Below, piece after piece: positions 7,522-14,994 of a stretch of 39,933 nucleotides of DNA. The DNA lies in NCBI GenBank assembly GCA_028281445.1, contig JANQJW010000020.1, positions 1 through 39,933 of the forward strand. The letters are read 5' to 3'. The notes below the pieces were generated by a model. The model was not told the DNA's origin. It was given only the letters and a program-made list of their open reading frames with translations, and did not search any database. Source of the stretch: Planctomycetota bacterium (lineage in GTDB: Bacteria; Planctomycetota; PLA2; JAEUHO01). Made by a program: the position numbers and the translations under genes. Every line of letters starts with the position of its first letter. Within the stretch, counting starts at the first letter, position 1.

Positions 7522-8558
7522 AGATCCGCCCGCACAAGTTCGCGAGCGTCGTCCACCGGCTGGATCTGCCGGCGGAGGTCACGTTCACGCGCCGCATCGA
7601 CGCGGTCGACGGGCAGGTGCTCGTCGTCAAGGCGCTGGAAGAGAAACGGGTCTACGACAAGGTGGAGCTGACTACAGGGCGCATGGCACACGTCGGCAAG
7701 GGCGACGTGCTTGTCGGCGCCCTGGGCCGCCGCGACGCACTCCGAGGATTCGTCGGCCGCGTGCCGGACAAGATTGCTGCCGGTGACACGATCCACCTGC
7801 TCAACCTCGGCGGGCTGCTCGGCGAGGCGGTCAGCGAGAACCAGGACGTCGGGCACTCGCTGCGCGTCGAGGTGATCGGTATGGTGACGCGGGACGGCAA
7901 GGGCGTGAACATCCGCGACGCGGCGATTGCCGCGCCGGAGAACGGCGAGCGCGTGCCGCCGGTGATCGTCGTGTCGGGAACGTGCATGAACTCCGGCAAG
8001 ACCGTCGCAGCGTGCGAGATCATCGCGGGCCTGACCCAGCGCGGCTATACGTGCGGCGGCGCGAAGCTCACCGGCGTCGCGGCCGTGCGCGACCCGCTGA
8101 ACATGCAGGACCACGGCGCGGTCACCGTGCTGAGCTTCCACGACGCAGGCCTGCCCAGCACGGCGGCGATCGACGACCTGGCGCCGGTCGCCAAGCAGAT
8201 CCTCCGCTCCGTCGAGCGTGAAGCCGGGCAGGAGCTCGACGTCGTCGTCGCGGAGATGGGCGACGGCATCATCGGCCGCTACGGCGTCGACACGATCCTG
8301 CGCGATCCCGAGTTCAAATCGTGGATCCGCGCGCACGTGCTCACGGCCAACGACCTCGTGGCCGCCTGGGGCGGACAGCGCTGGCTGGCCGAGCACGACG
8401 TCGGCCTCGACGTGATCGCCGGGCCCGCGACCGACAACCAGGTCGGCGTGCGCTACGTGCGCGACGTGCTCGGTGTCAACGCCGCGAACGCGCGCACGGA
8501 TCCCGAGACATTCGTCAACCTCGTGGAAGAGGCGGCGTTCACGCGCAGCCCGGCATAG
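7518..8558 (+). CDS. P-loop NTPase of the DUF1611/dethiobiotin-synthetase-like type, coupled to argG
   Basis: A 346-aa soluble protein. Residues 1-145 form a beta-rich N-terminal domain (VGKGDVLVGALGRR, KIAAGDTIHLLNLGG). A P-loop GTCMNSGKT lies at 154-162, resembling the GTDxxxGKT loop of dethiobiotin synthetase and the DUF1611/DgcN group. A later strand LDVVVAEMGDGIIGRYG matches the acidic second metal-binding strand of that fold. It probably binds ATP and uses it for ligation or kinase chemistry; the substrate is unknown. It starts inside the argG stop codon (ATGA), implying coupled translation and possibly a linked role in arginine or amino-acid metabolism. That link is inference from context. 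lipB begins 5 bases after its stop. Confidence 0.7.
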   Translation: MKIRPHKFASVVHRLDLPAEVTFTRRIDAVDGQVLVVKALEEKRVYDKVELTTGRMAHVGKGDVLVGALGRRDALRGFVGRVPDKIAAGDTIHLLNLGGLLGEAVSENQDVGHSLRVEVIGMVTRDGKGVNIRDAAIAAPENGERVPPVIVVSGTCMNSGKTVAACEIIAGLTQRGYTCGGAKLTGVAAVRDPLNMQDHGAVTVLSFHDAGLPSTAAIDDLAPVAKQILRSVEREAGQELDVVVAEMGDGIIGRYGVDTILRDPEFKSWIRAHVLTANDLVAAWGGQRWLAEHDVGLDVIAGPATDNQVGVRYVRDVLGVNAANARTDPETFVNLVEEAAFTRSPA

Positions 8559-8563
8559 CGGCA

Positions 8564-9214
8564 GTGGCGGGCATCCACTTCGACTGGGGCCGCGCCCCGT
8601 ACGCGGACATCCACGCGCTGCAGCAGAAGTTTGTCCTCGCACGCGCGGAGAACCGGATCCCCAACCTACTGCTCACGGGCGAGCACGATCCCGTCATCAC
8701 CCTCGGCCGCAAGACGCCGCAGGACGAGGCTATCGCGGGCGACATCCCCATCGTCGTGGTCGAGCGCGGCGGCGAGGCCACGTACCACGGGCCCGGCCAG
8801 CTGGTGGCCTACCCGCTCATCCATCTCACGCAGAGCCGCAAGGACCTGCACCAGTTCCAGCGTGACCTCGAGGAGGTCGGCATTCGCACGTTGGCCGACT
8901 TTGGGGTCACGGGCGTGCGACGCGAGGGCCTGACCGGCGTGTGGATCGGCGAACGCAAGATCCAGAGCCTGGGAATCGCGGTGCGTCGCTGGGTGACGTG
9001 GCACGGCCTGGCGCTCAACGTCAGCACGGATCTCGAGGCGTTTCAGACGTTCCACCCCTGCGGGCTCGACGGCCGCGTGATGATCTCGCTCTCCGACGCG
9101 TTGGGCCGCGACGTCGAGATGGACGATGTACGCGAACGGCTTGTCGCGCATGCCTCGGAGGTCCTGCCCGGCGGCCCGTTCGAGGCAGGGCCACTGCCGT
9201 CGTTGGACGACTAG
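8564..9214 (+). CDS. lipB: Octanoyl-[acyl-carrier-protein]:protein N-octanoyltransferase
   Basis: A 216-aa enzyme that moves octanoyl groups from acyl carrier protein to lipoyl-domain lysines, the first step of lipoate synthesis. The family block RGGEATYHGPGQLVAYPL is at residues 68-85. The lysine of GERKIQSLGI is K132, and the catalytic cysteine in FHPCGLDG is C166; both match the spacing of the E. coli enzyme (K135, C169). The start is GTG at 8564, 5 bases after the stop of the P-loop gene, with no strong ribosome binding site, consistent with operon reading. Length is typical. No lipA is visible in the window. Confidence 0.95.
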   Translation: MAGIHFDWGRAPYADIHALQQKFVLARAENRIPNLLLTGEHDPVITLGRKTPQDEAIAGDIPIVVVERGGEATYHGPGQLVAYPLIHLTQSRKDLHQFQRDLEEVGIRTLADFGVTGVRREGLTGVWIGERKIQSLGIAVRRWVTWHGLALNVSTDLEAFQTFHPCGLDGRVMISLSDALGRDVEMDDVRERLVAHASEVLPGGPFEAGPLPSLDD

Positions 9215-9259
9215 TCCCCGCCGCGGCGCTACCCTGAGCGGTCCCCCCTGGAGATCCGC

Positions 9260-10255
9260 ATGAGCCCCGAAGCCGCCGTCCCGCAGATGCCGCTTCCGAC
9301 TGCGATCGCCGATCGCGAGCCGATCGATCCCACCATCGACCTCGAGGAGGAGATCCAACGCCTCAAGAAGGAGCGCAACGCGATCATCCTGGCGCACTAC
9401 TACCAGGACGGTGAGATCCAGGACATCGCGGATTTCGTGGGCGACAGCCTGGGCCTCTCGCAGCAAGCGGCCAAGACCGACGCCGACGTGATCGCCTTCT
9501 GCGGCGTCCACTTCATGGCCGAGACGGCCAAGATCCTGAACATGGGCAAGACGGTGATCATGCCGGACCCCGACGCCGGCTGCAGCCTGGCCGACCGCTG
9601 CCCGCCCGACGTCTTCGCGGAGTGGATGAAGCAGTATCCCGACCACGTGGTCGTCAGCTACATCAACACCTCGGCCGCGATCAAGGCGCTGAGCGACATC
9701 ATCTGCACCTCGACGAACGCAGTGCGCGTCGTGGAGTCGATTCCCGAGGACAAGAAGATCGTCTTCTGCCCCGATCGCCACCTCGGCCGCTGGGTGATGA
9801 AGAAGACGGGCCGGGACATGGTCCTCTGGCCTGGGTTCTGCGTGGTGCACGAGCAGTTCACCGCACGGAAGATCCACAAGCTCCATCAGGAGTACCCGGA
9901 AGCCAAGCTCATCGCGCATCCCGAGTGCGAGCAGACCGTGCTCGACATCGCCGACTACATCGGCTCGACGAACCAGCTCATCAACTACGTCGTTGAAACG
10001 AAGGAGTTCGACACCTTCATCGTGGCGACCGAGATGGGCGTGATGCACCAGATGCGCAAGAAGCGCCCGGGCGTGAAGGTCATCGGCGCCCCGCCGGACT
10101 CCGGCTGCGAGTGCGCGGTCTGCCCGTACATGCGCCTCAACACGATGGAGAAGCTCTACGTCGCGCTGCGCGACCTCAAGCCCGAGATCACCGTGCCCGA
10201 GGACATCGCGAAGCGCGCGCTTGCGCCTGTCGAAAAGATGCTCGCGCTGGGGTAG
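9260..10255 (+). CDS. nadA: Quinolinate synthase A
   Basis: A 331-aa Fe-S enzyme condensing iminoaspartate with dihydroxyacetone phosphate to quinolinate in de novo NAD synthesis. The blocks ILAHYYQDGEIQDIADFVGDS, CGVHFMAETAKIL and MPDPDAGCSLADRCP are present. Likely cluster ligands are C81 (FCGVHFM), C194 (PGFCVVHEQF) and C288 (GCECAVCPYMRLN). Histidines of LAHYYQD and LIAHPEC, expected for substrate binding, are also there. ATG 9260 is preceded by GGAG at 9250-9253, and TACCCT further upstream could be a promoter of its own. No nadB or nadC is seen nearby. Confidence 0.96.
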   Translation: MSPEAAVPQMPLPTAIADREPIDPTIDLEEEIQRLKKERNAIILAHYYQDGEIQDIADFVGDSLGLSQQAAKTDADVIAFCGVHFMAETAKILNMGKTVIMPDPDAGCSLADRCPPDVFAEWMKQYPDHVVVSYINTSAAIKALSDIICTSTNAVRVVESIPEDKKIVFCPDRHLGRWVMKKTGRDMVLWPGFCVVHEQFTARKIHKLHQEYPEAKLIAHPECEQTVLDIADYIGSTNQLINYVVETKEFDTFIVATEMGVMHQMRKKRPGVKVIGAPPDSGCECAVCPYMRLNTMEKLYVALRDLKPEITVPEDIAKRALAPVEKMLALG

Positions 10256-10398
10256 TCATTTCGCGCCTGCGGCACCGCCCATCGAAGAACGGGCTCGAGC
10301 CCCTGGGGCGAAGGCACCGCAAAGCCGGCGACGACGACGCGTATGTTCATACGCGAGGAGGAGTCCGGCACAGCGCTGCCAGCATCCAGGGGGTCGAG
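10256..10398. repeat. Palindrome-rich gap between convergent genes
   Basis: This 143-base gap lies between the 3' ends of nadA and the leftward lipoprotein gene. It holds the perfect palindrome GGGCTCGAGCCC (10291-10302), and CGCGTATG (10338-10345), TT, then CATACGCG (10348-10355), an 8-bp perfect inverted repeat. Neither has a T-tract. It may end transcription from both sides or be a copy of a dispersed repeat. No coding capacity is evident. Confidence 0.45.
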
Positions 10399-10983
10399 CT
10401 ACGGCAACACGAACGTCCGGAAGCCGAACTCGATGGTGGGATCGGCACCCCAGACGGCGCCGCCGCGGCGCGCTGGCTGTCCGTTGCCGTAGACGTTTGA
10501 GCTCAGGCCGTGGATGTTGCAGATGTCACCCATGCCGTCGACGCGGCGGGCAACGATCGCGATGCTCTGGGTCGCCGTGATGTTGATCGTGTTGGGGAAC
10601 TCGAACGAAACCCACGTCGGAACCAGCGGCAGCGTGCTCACGTCGATCTCGACGAAGCCGAAGACGGCGTCGTCATCGAGCTCCGGCACGCCCGCGGTTG
10701 CCGAGCGAACGTCCACGCGCAACGTGCCCATGGACATGGCCGGGGCACTCAACAGGAGCGCGACGCGGGTCAACCGGCCGGCGGCCGCGGTCAGCAGCGT
10801 CTGGGCGCAGTCCACGTCGCCGATCGGACGCAGGATGTCCGGCGGGTTCGGAACAACGCTCTGATCCTCCACCTCCGTCGGGCCCATCGGCGTGTTGTTG
10901 TTGCCGCCGTTTCCCCCGCCGCCGCCGCAGGCGGGCACCACCGCCAGAGCGATGGACAACGTGGCCAGGATGAGTGCGCGCAT
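10399..10983 (-). CDS. Secreted lipoprotein, paralogue of its upstream neighbour
   Basis: A 194-aa protein with a lipoprotein-type signal (MRALILATLSIALAVVPAC, Cys19) followed by a glycine/asparagine-rich tether. The mature domain looks all-beta, with strands such as TRVALLLSAPAMSMGTLRVDVRS, FGFVEIDVSTLPL and QSIAIVARR, ending FGFRTFVLP. It closely parallels the 192-aa protein encoded next door: both share the VDVR/IDVRP, GFVE-D, LP-PT, IVARR, IHG and GF-TFV-P positions. The start at ATG 10983 has GGAG upstream and begins the signal peptide, so the longer frame to 11121 is rejected. I do not recognise the domain family. The jelly-roll-like strand pattern suggests a binding module exposed at the cell surface or in the periplasm. 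Confidence 0.75.
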   Translation of the reverse strand: MRALILATLSIALAVVPACGGGGGNGGNNNTPMGPTEVEDQSVVPNPPDILRPIGDVDCAQTLLTAAAGRLTRVALLLSAPAMSMGTLRVDVRSATAGVPELDDDAVFGFVEIDVSTLPLVPTWVSFEFPNTINITATQSIAIVARRVDGMGDICNIHGLSSNVYGNGQPARRGGAVWGADPTIEFGFRTFVLP

Positions 10984-11069
10984 GGGAGAAACTCCGCCCC
11001 CGCCGTCTCCGAGCCCGGCTCCCAACGTAGGAGCCGGTCTACGGCGTACAACTGGATTCGCTCGATTCG

Positions 11070-11648
11070 TCAAGGCTCGACGAACGTCTGAAAGCCCACG
11101 TCTCCGGCTGTTTGCATCCATGTTGCGCCGGCAGGCCGCCGCACGACGGTGCCGTTCGCATAGACGTCAGCGGCCGATCCGTGGATCTGCGCCACGATAT
11201 CAATGCCTGCCGTGCGGCGGGCGACGATCGCGAGGCGCTGGTTGTTCTGGACCTGGATGTTCTGGACGAAGAAGTCGAGTTCGAGCAGCGTCGGCATGAT
11301 CGGCAGGTCGATCGTGTCGAGCTCGACGAAGCCGAGCGCCGAGCCGTCGTCCTCGAGCGGATTGCCCGCGTTGGTCGGGCGGACGTCGATGCGAAGCGTG
11401 CCGGGCACAGGGATCATCGTCGCGCTGACAACAAGCTGCACCTTGGTGAGACGCCCGGTCACGCCGACGCGGAAGGTCTGGGCGACGTCGGACGGCCCCA
11501 CCGGCACCGTGAGCGTGAACGCGCTGGGGACATTGCTCTGATCGAGGATGTCGTTCGGCTCGACCGGCGGCGTAACACCTGTACCGCCACCCCCGCAGGA
11601 CCCGAAGACGAGCGCCGCGACAAGGACCGGGATGAGAGGTGCCTTCAT
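11070..11648 (-). CDS. Secreted lipoprotein, tandem paralogue of the downstream gene
   Basis: A 192-aa protein with a lipoprotein signal (MKAPLIPVLVAALVFGSC, Cys18) and a short Gly-rich tether. The beta-rich domain contains FRVGVTGRLTKVQLVVSATM, LRIDVRPTNAG, LGFVELDTIDLPIMPT and RLAIVARRTAG, ending GFQTFVEP. It is clearly homologous along its whole length to the 194-aa protein encoded downstream, 86 bases away on the same strand, so the pair arose by tandem duplication. Function is unknown. The short, single-domain form suggests a structural or ligand-binding envelope protein rather than an enzyme. Confidence 0.78.
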   Translation of the reverse strand: MKAPLIPVLVAALVFGSCGGGGTGVTPPVEPNDILDQSNVPSAFTLTVPVGPSDVAQTFRVGVTGRLTKVQLVVSATMIPVPGTLRIDVRPTNAGNPLEDDGSALGFVELDTIDLPIMPTLLELDFFVQNIQVQNNQRLAIVARRTAGIDIVAQIHGSAADVYANGTVVRRPAGATWMQTAGDVGFQTFVEP

Positions 11649-11688
11649 GGCCGGTCAGGGTCGCAGAACGTGTACGTGAAGCAAGCGC

Positions 11689-13740
11689 CTACCGCGGGAA
11701 CAGCACCTCGACCTCGCCGCCCGGTGCGTAGCGAACGACTTGCTTGCGCTCGGCGATCACGACGGAGTCGTCGCGCAACAGTGCTACGGGTCGCTTGTGG
11801 TTGCTCCACCGCGCCCAGCCGGACAGGAGCCTGGCCGTTCGTAGATCCGGAGAGAGCACGGCCCACGCGGTGCGCGTCGGCGAGACCGACGCCAGCATGA
11901 GAAGGACGCGACCGTCGCCGCCCCAGCCATAGAGGGATGCGTTCGCGAGCCCCTCGGGCCCAGGCCCGTCCCAGCGAATCGCGAACTCGTCCCCGGACGC
12001 GGGGTTCCAGACGTGCACGGTGCGCGCGCCGCTCTTCGGACCGCGCATCGCGAGGACGAGGTTCCGGCCGACGATACTGCTGAGCCCCTCGAGCTCACCC
12101 TTCGGCGCGATAGCGGGGCCACCGCGCAACGGGATGAGCTTGCGCCCCATCGGCTTCTGCGGATTGAGGTAGCCCCAGGTGTAGTCGGGCGACATGACGT
12201 TGTTGCCGTAGCCGCTGAGCCTGTAGTCGGTCGTCACCGCCCACTCGCGCCCCGTGTCGATGTCGACGAACACGTTCGGATTGCGCACCGTGCCCTTGGC
12301 CTTGCGCCAGCCGTACCAGCCGCCGGGCACAGGCCACAGGAACCGCTCGCGCTCGACGCGGGCAACGACGCCCTCGACCTCGGGGAAGGTCTGACCTTCA
12401 CGCTCCACCTGGTTGTCGCGCAGCCAGACGCGGCGGCCCTCGGCGTCGCGTTGCCATGAGCATGCCGAGAGCGTCTTGCGCACGAGGTCCAGACTGACGG
12501 CGTCGCGAACGCGGGGAGGCAGGGTGCGACGCGGTTCGCCCGCGACGGTGTCCCACCACGTGACGGCCATGGCGCTCTTGTCAACACCGAGGTCGTAGCA
12601 GACGAGCGCGGGCGCGGGCTCGTACGAACGGTACGGCCCCACGCTCATGCACTCCGACACCTCCATGAAATAGCGCCCGATGTCACCGCGGTACTTGCGA
12701 AGCGCCCCCGTCTCGAGATCCATGACCCACGCCTGCAGGGGCGTCCCGCGCTTGCCGGTCCACGTGGCGTGCTCGCGCGCGCTAAGGTTCGAGTCACCGA
12801 CCCACGCGTCCCCGCGATGCACCGAGACGAACAAGTAGCGCTCGCCGGCACCGACGTGCGCGTCGTAGATCGTGAAGTTCTCGTCCCGCGGATCGATGTC
12901 GAGCCAGTCCGCCAGTGCAACGTGCGCGTAGGCGTAGCCGCCCCCGAGCGCTACGAGCAGCACGGCGCCGCCTAGCAGGAACGGACGCAGGACCCGGCCC
13001 TCGAAACGTCCGCCCCACAGAAACGACACCGCAGAGGCAACGAGTGCGACCGCCGCGCTCAAGCCGGCCGTCCAGCCAACGAGCGCCATCGGTCCCGGGA
13101 AGAAGTACGGATGGGCGAGGAAGAAGAGGAAGAACGGCGTGCCCAGGGCTGCGAGCACCACAAGGGCGCCCACTCCCGCAACGCCGCTGCGACCGAGCCA
13201 CGTGGAGACCAGCAGCGTCCACAAGCACACGACGCCGTAGCCGAGGCCATTGAGCCACCACGCCGAGGCGGGGAACGCGCCGAGGTCGTCCCAGATCGCC
13301 ATGGCGCGGATCGCGCCGACGTCAGCTCCCTGGCGGTAGCCGAAGTCGGTTCCGATTCCCCCGTTGCCCGCCTCGGCAATGGCAAGACACATGCCCTGCC
13401 AGGCGGTGACGAGCACGACGACGAGCGCGAGGAACGTCACCTTGGCGGCGAACGCCGAGCCGACGGCGCGCGGCAACCGGCGGACGGTTCGCATCGTGCC
13501 ACGGCGCGTCTCGCCGGCAAAGAGCGACGCAGCGATCGCGAAATTCACGAGTCCGAGCGCGATCCCAAGGAAGACCGCACGCGTCGCGTGCAGGTAGACC
13601 GTCGCCAGGTGATCACCGAACGCCCAGAACGCGAGCGCGGTGAGCGCGGGAATCGCGATCAGGATGCCCACCACCACCGCACGGTGATCGCGCCACTCCT
13701 TCCAGAGCCAGGCGCCGAAGGTCCGCAGCCAGGTCATCAT
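11689..13740 (-). CDS. ABC transporter permease with a large C-terminal extracytoplasmic domain
   Basis: A 683-aa protein. Residues 1-275 carry about seven hydrophobic helices, consistent with an ABC-2-type permease: the N-terminal KEWRDHRAVVVGILIAIPAL is followed by further helices near 52, 100, 160, 185, 218 and 255. Residues ~280-683 form a soluble, strand-rich domain with repeated W/D/G motifs (ERYLFVSVHRGDAWVG, RTVHVWNPASGDEFAIRW, GRVLLMLASVSPTRTAWAVLSPD), which I read as beta-propeller-like. The start is the first of two ATGs at 13740; ATGA overlaps the stop of the ATPase gene. With the upstream ATPase and GntR regulator it forms one operon. The cargo is unknown. The propeller-like tail is unusual for this class. 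Confidence 0.8.
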   Translation of the reverse strand: MMTWLRTFGAWLWKEWRDHRAVVVGILIAIPALTALAFWAFGDHLATVYLHATRAVFLGIALGLVNFAIAASLFAGETRRGTMRTVRRLPRAVGSAFAAKVTFLALVVVLVTAWQGMCLAIAEAGNGGIGTDFGYRQGADVGAIRAMAIWDDLGAFPASAWWLNGLGYGVVCLWTLLVSTWLGRSGVAGVGALVVLAALGTPFFLFFLAHPYFFPGPMALVGWTAGLSAAVALVASAVSFLWGGRFEGRVLRPFLLGGAVLLVALGGGYAYAHVALADWLDIDPRDENFTIYDAHVGAGERYLFVSVHRGDAWVGDSNLSAREHATWTGKRGTPLQAWVMDLETGALRKYRGDIGRYFMEVSECMSVGPYRSYEPAPALVCYDLGVDKSAMAVTWWDTVAGEPRRTLPPRVRDAVSLDLVRKTLSACSWQRDAEGRRVWLRDNQVEREGQTFPEVEGVVARVERERFLWPVPGGWYGWRKAKGTVRNPNVFVDIDTGREWAVTTDYRLSGYGNNVMSPDYTWGYLNPQKPMGRKLIPLRGGPAIAPKGELEGLSSIVGRNLVLAMRGPKSGARTVHVWNPASGDEFAIRWDGPGPEGLANASLYGWGGDGRVLLMLASVSPTRTAWAVLSPDLRTARLLSGWARWSNHKRPVALLRDDSVVIAERKQVVRYAPGGEVEVLFPR

Positions 13741-14462
13741 GCCACCTCCTTCACGCAGTCGGCGAGCGCGTCGCGAATCGTGTCGGGCGTTGCCGCCTCG
13801 CCGCCCGCGGCGAACGCCAGCACCTTCTCCTCGCGGGCGATGCGCCCGTCCGCGAGAACGGCGATGCGATCGGCAATCCGCGCCGCGACATCGAGATCGT
13901 GCGTTGCCATGAGCACGGTGCGCGGCTCGTCGCCAAGCGCCGTGATGACGTTGCGCAGCACGTCTTCGCGCACGAGCGGATCGAGACCGCCGAACGGTTC
14001 GTCGAGCAGGAGGAGCTCCGGCCGGTGTGCCAGGGCGGAGGCGAGCATCGCCTTCATGCCCTGGCCGCGGCTCATCGCCTCGAACGGCGTGCGCGTCGGC
14101 ACCTCGAGCTGTTCGACCAGGGCGTTCGCTCGCTCGTTGTCCCACTGCGCGTAGTGCGCGCGGAGGAACCGGAACCAGTCACCGATGCGCATCCAGTCGT
14201 ACGCGTCCGGCACGCTCGGGACGTAGCCGATGGCTCCGCGCAGCGCGGTTGCCTGCCGGCGCGGGTCCATGCCGAGAAGCTCGATGCGACCCTCGTAGGC
14301 GAGTACGCCGAGACAGGCATTGAGCAGGGTCGTCTTGCCCTCGCCGTTGCTGCCGAGCAGCACGGTCGTCGCGCCCTCGGGCACCTCGAGGTCGACGCCA
14401 CGCAGCACGTGCTTGCGGCCGAAGCGCATGTGCAGTCCGTCGATGCGGATTGCCGTTTCCAT
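13737..14462 (-). CDS. ABC transporter ATP-binding protein
   Basis: A 241-aa ATPase that would power the permease encoded immediately downstream. Walker A is GSNGEGKTT (residues 37-45), the signature is MSRGQGMK (130-137, a variant of LSGGQ), Walker B is LLLLDEPFGG (~150-159), and the switch histidine is in ATHD (187-190). All catalytic positions are kept. Similar ATPases with a GntR partner occur in YtrA/YtrB-type and multidrug or peptide stress exporters. I choose ATG 14462 because AGGAGA lies just upstream. An in-frame ATG at 14477 overlaps the GntR stop (ATGA) and is the alternative. The 3' end overlaps the permease start. Confidence 0.9.
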   Translation of the reverse strand: METAIRIDGLHMRFGRKHVLRGVDLEVPEGATTVLLGSNGEGKTTLLNACLGVLAYEGRIELLGMDPRRQATALRGAIGYVPSVPDAYDWMRIGDWFRFLRAHYAQWDNERANALVEQLEVPTRTPFEAMSRGQGMKAMLASALAHRPELLLLDEPFGGLDPLVREDVLRNVITALGDEPRTVLMATHDLDVAARIADRIAVLADGRIAREEKVLAFAAGGEAATPDTIRDALADCVKEVA

Positions 14463-14473
14463 CGTCTCTCTCC

Positions 14474-14875
14474 TCATGCCGAGCGGCGCGTGCCGCCCTC
14501 CTCGTCGTGCCGAAGCCGACGCTCCACGTGCTTGCGCAGCGCCGCGGGCGTATGACCGGCCTGGAGCGCCGCGTCGAGCGCGTGCATCAGTTGATCGAGC
14601 GTCGCGCCGCGGCGCGCCGCACGTGCGGCGGCCGGGCCCCGCGGTGTTACGAACACACCCGCCCCGTTGCGCCCTTCGACCACCCCCGTCGCCTCGAGCT
14701 CGCGATAGGCCTTGCCGACGGTGTTCGGGTTGACCAGGGCCTCTGCGGCCAGGCCGCGCACGCTCGGAAGCCGGTCACCGGCGGCCCAGAGCCCGCCGGC
14801 GATGCGGTCCAGCACCGCCTCGATCAGCTGGCGCGAGGGCGGGGTCGCACGGGCAGGGTCTACTCGGATCGTCAT
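14474..14875 (-). CDS. GntR-family (YtrA-like) transcriptional regulator
   Basis: A 133-aa protein with an N-terminal GntR winged helix: PPSRQLIEAVLDRIAGGLWAAGDRLPSVRGLAAE and NPNTVGKAYRELEATGVVEGRNGAGVFVT (residues ~12-77). A short helical tail of about 55 residues follows. The small effector domain is the YtrA type, and such regulators usually control an adjoining ABC exporter. Here the gene is first in an operon with the ATPase and permease, joined by overlaps. A perfect inverted repeat begins 4 bases upstream of the start codon and is the likely autoregulatory operator. The inducer is unknown. Confidence 0.9.
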   Translation of the reverse strand: MTIRVDPARATPPSRQLIEAVLDRIAGGLWAAGDRLPSVRGLAAEALVNPNTVGKAYRELEATGVVEGRNGAGVFVTPRGPAAARAARRGATLDQLMHALDAALQAGHTPAALRKHVERRLRHDEEGGTRRSA

Positions 14876-14878
14876 TGG

Positions 14879-14906
14879 CGACCGTCCTATCGACCTAGGA
14901 CGGTCG
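14879..14906. promoter_or_regulatory. Probable GntR operator: perfect 11-bp inverted repeat
   Basis: CGACCGTCCTA (14879-14889) and TAGGACGGTCG (14896-14906) are exact reverse complements separated by 6 bases. The element lies directly upstream of the GntR start codon (14875) and about 90 bases from the divergent 976-aa gene. YtrA-type GntR proteins bind inverted repeats overlapping their own promoters. Binding here would block initiation of the ABC operon and could also touch the divergent gene. Confidence 0.7.
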
Positions 14907-14955
14907 TACGCTTTAGCGCCCTCTGATCCAGGGGGTCCGGCCCCTCCGAAAGCGG

Positions 14956-14994
14956 TACCGTACGGGCTCTGCGCCTGGCAGAGGAGGAGTCCGC
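14956..14994 (+). promoter_or_regulatory. Promoter and ribosome binding site of the 976-aa repeat protein
   Basis: TACCGT at 14956-14961 is a plausible -10 hexamer. GAGGAGGAG at 14981-14989 is one of the strongest Shine-Dalgarno sequences in the window and fixes the ATG at 14995. A small stem, CTCTG (14967-14971) with CAGAG (14979-14983), reaches the edge of the ribosome binding site. Confidence 0.45.
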
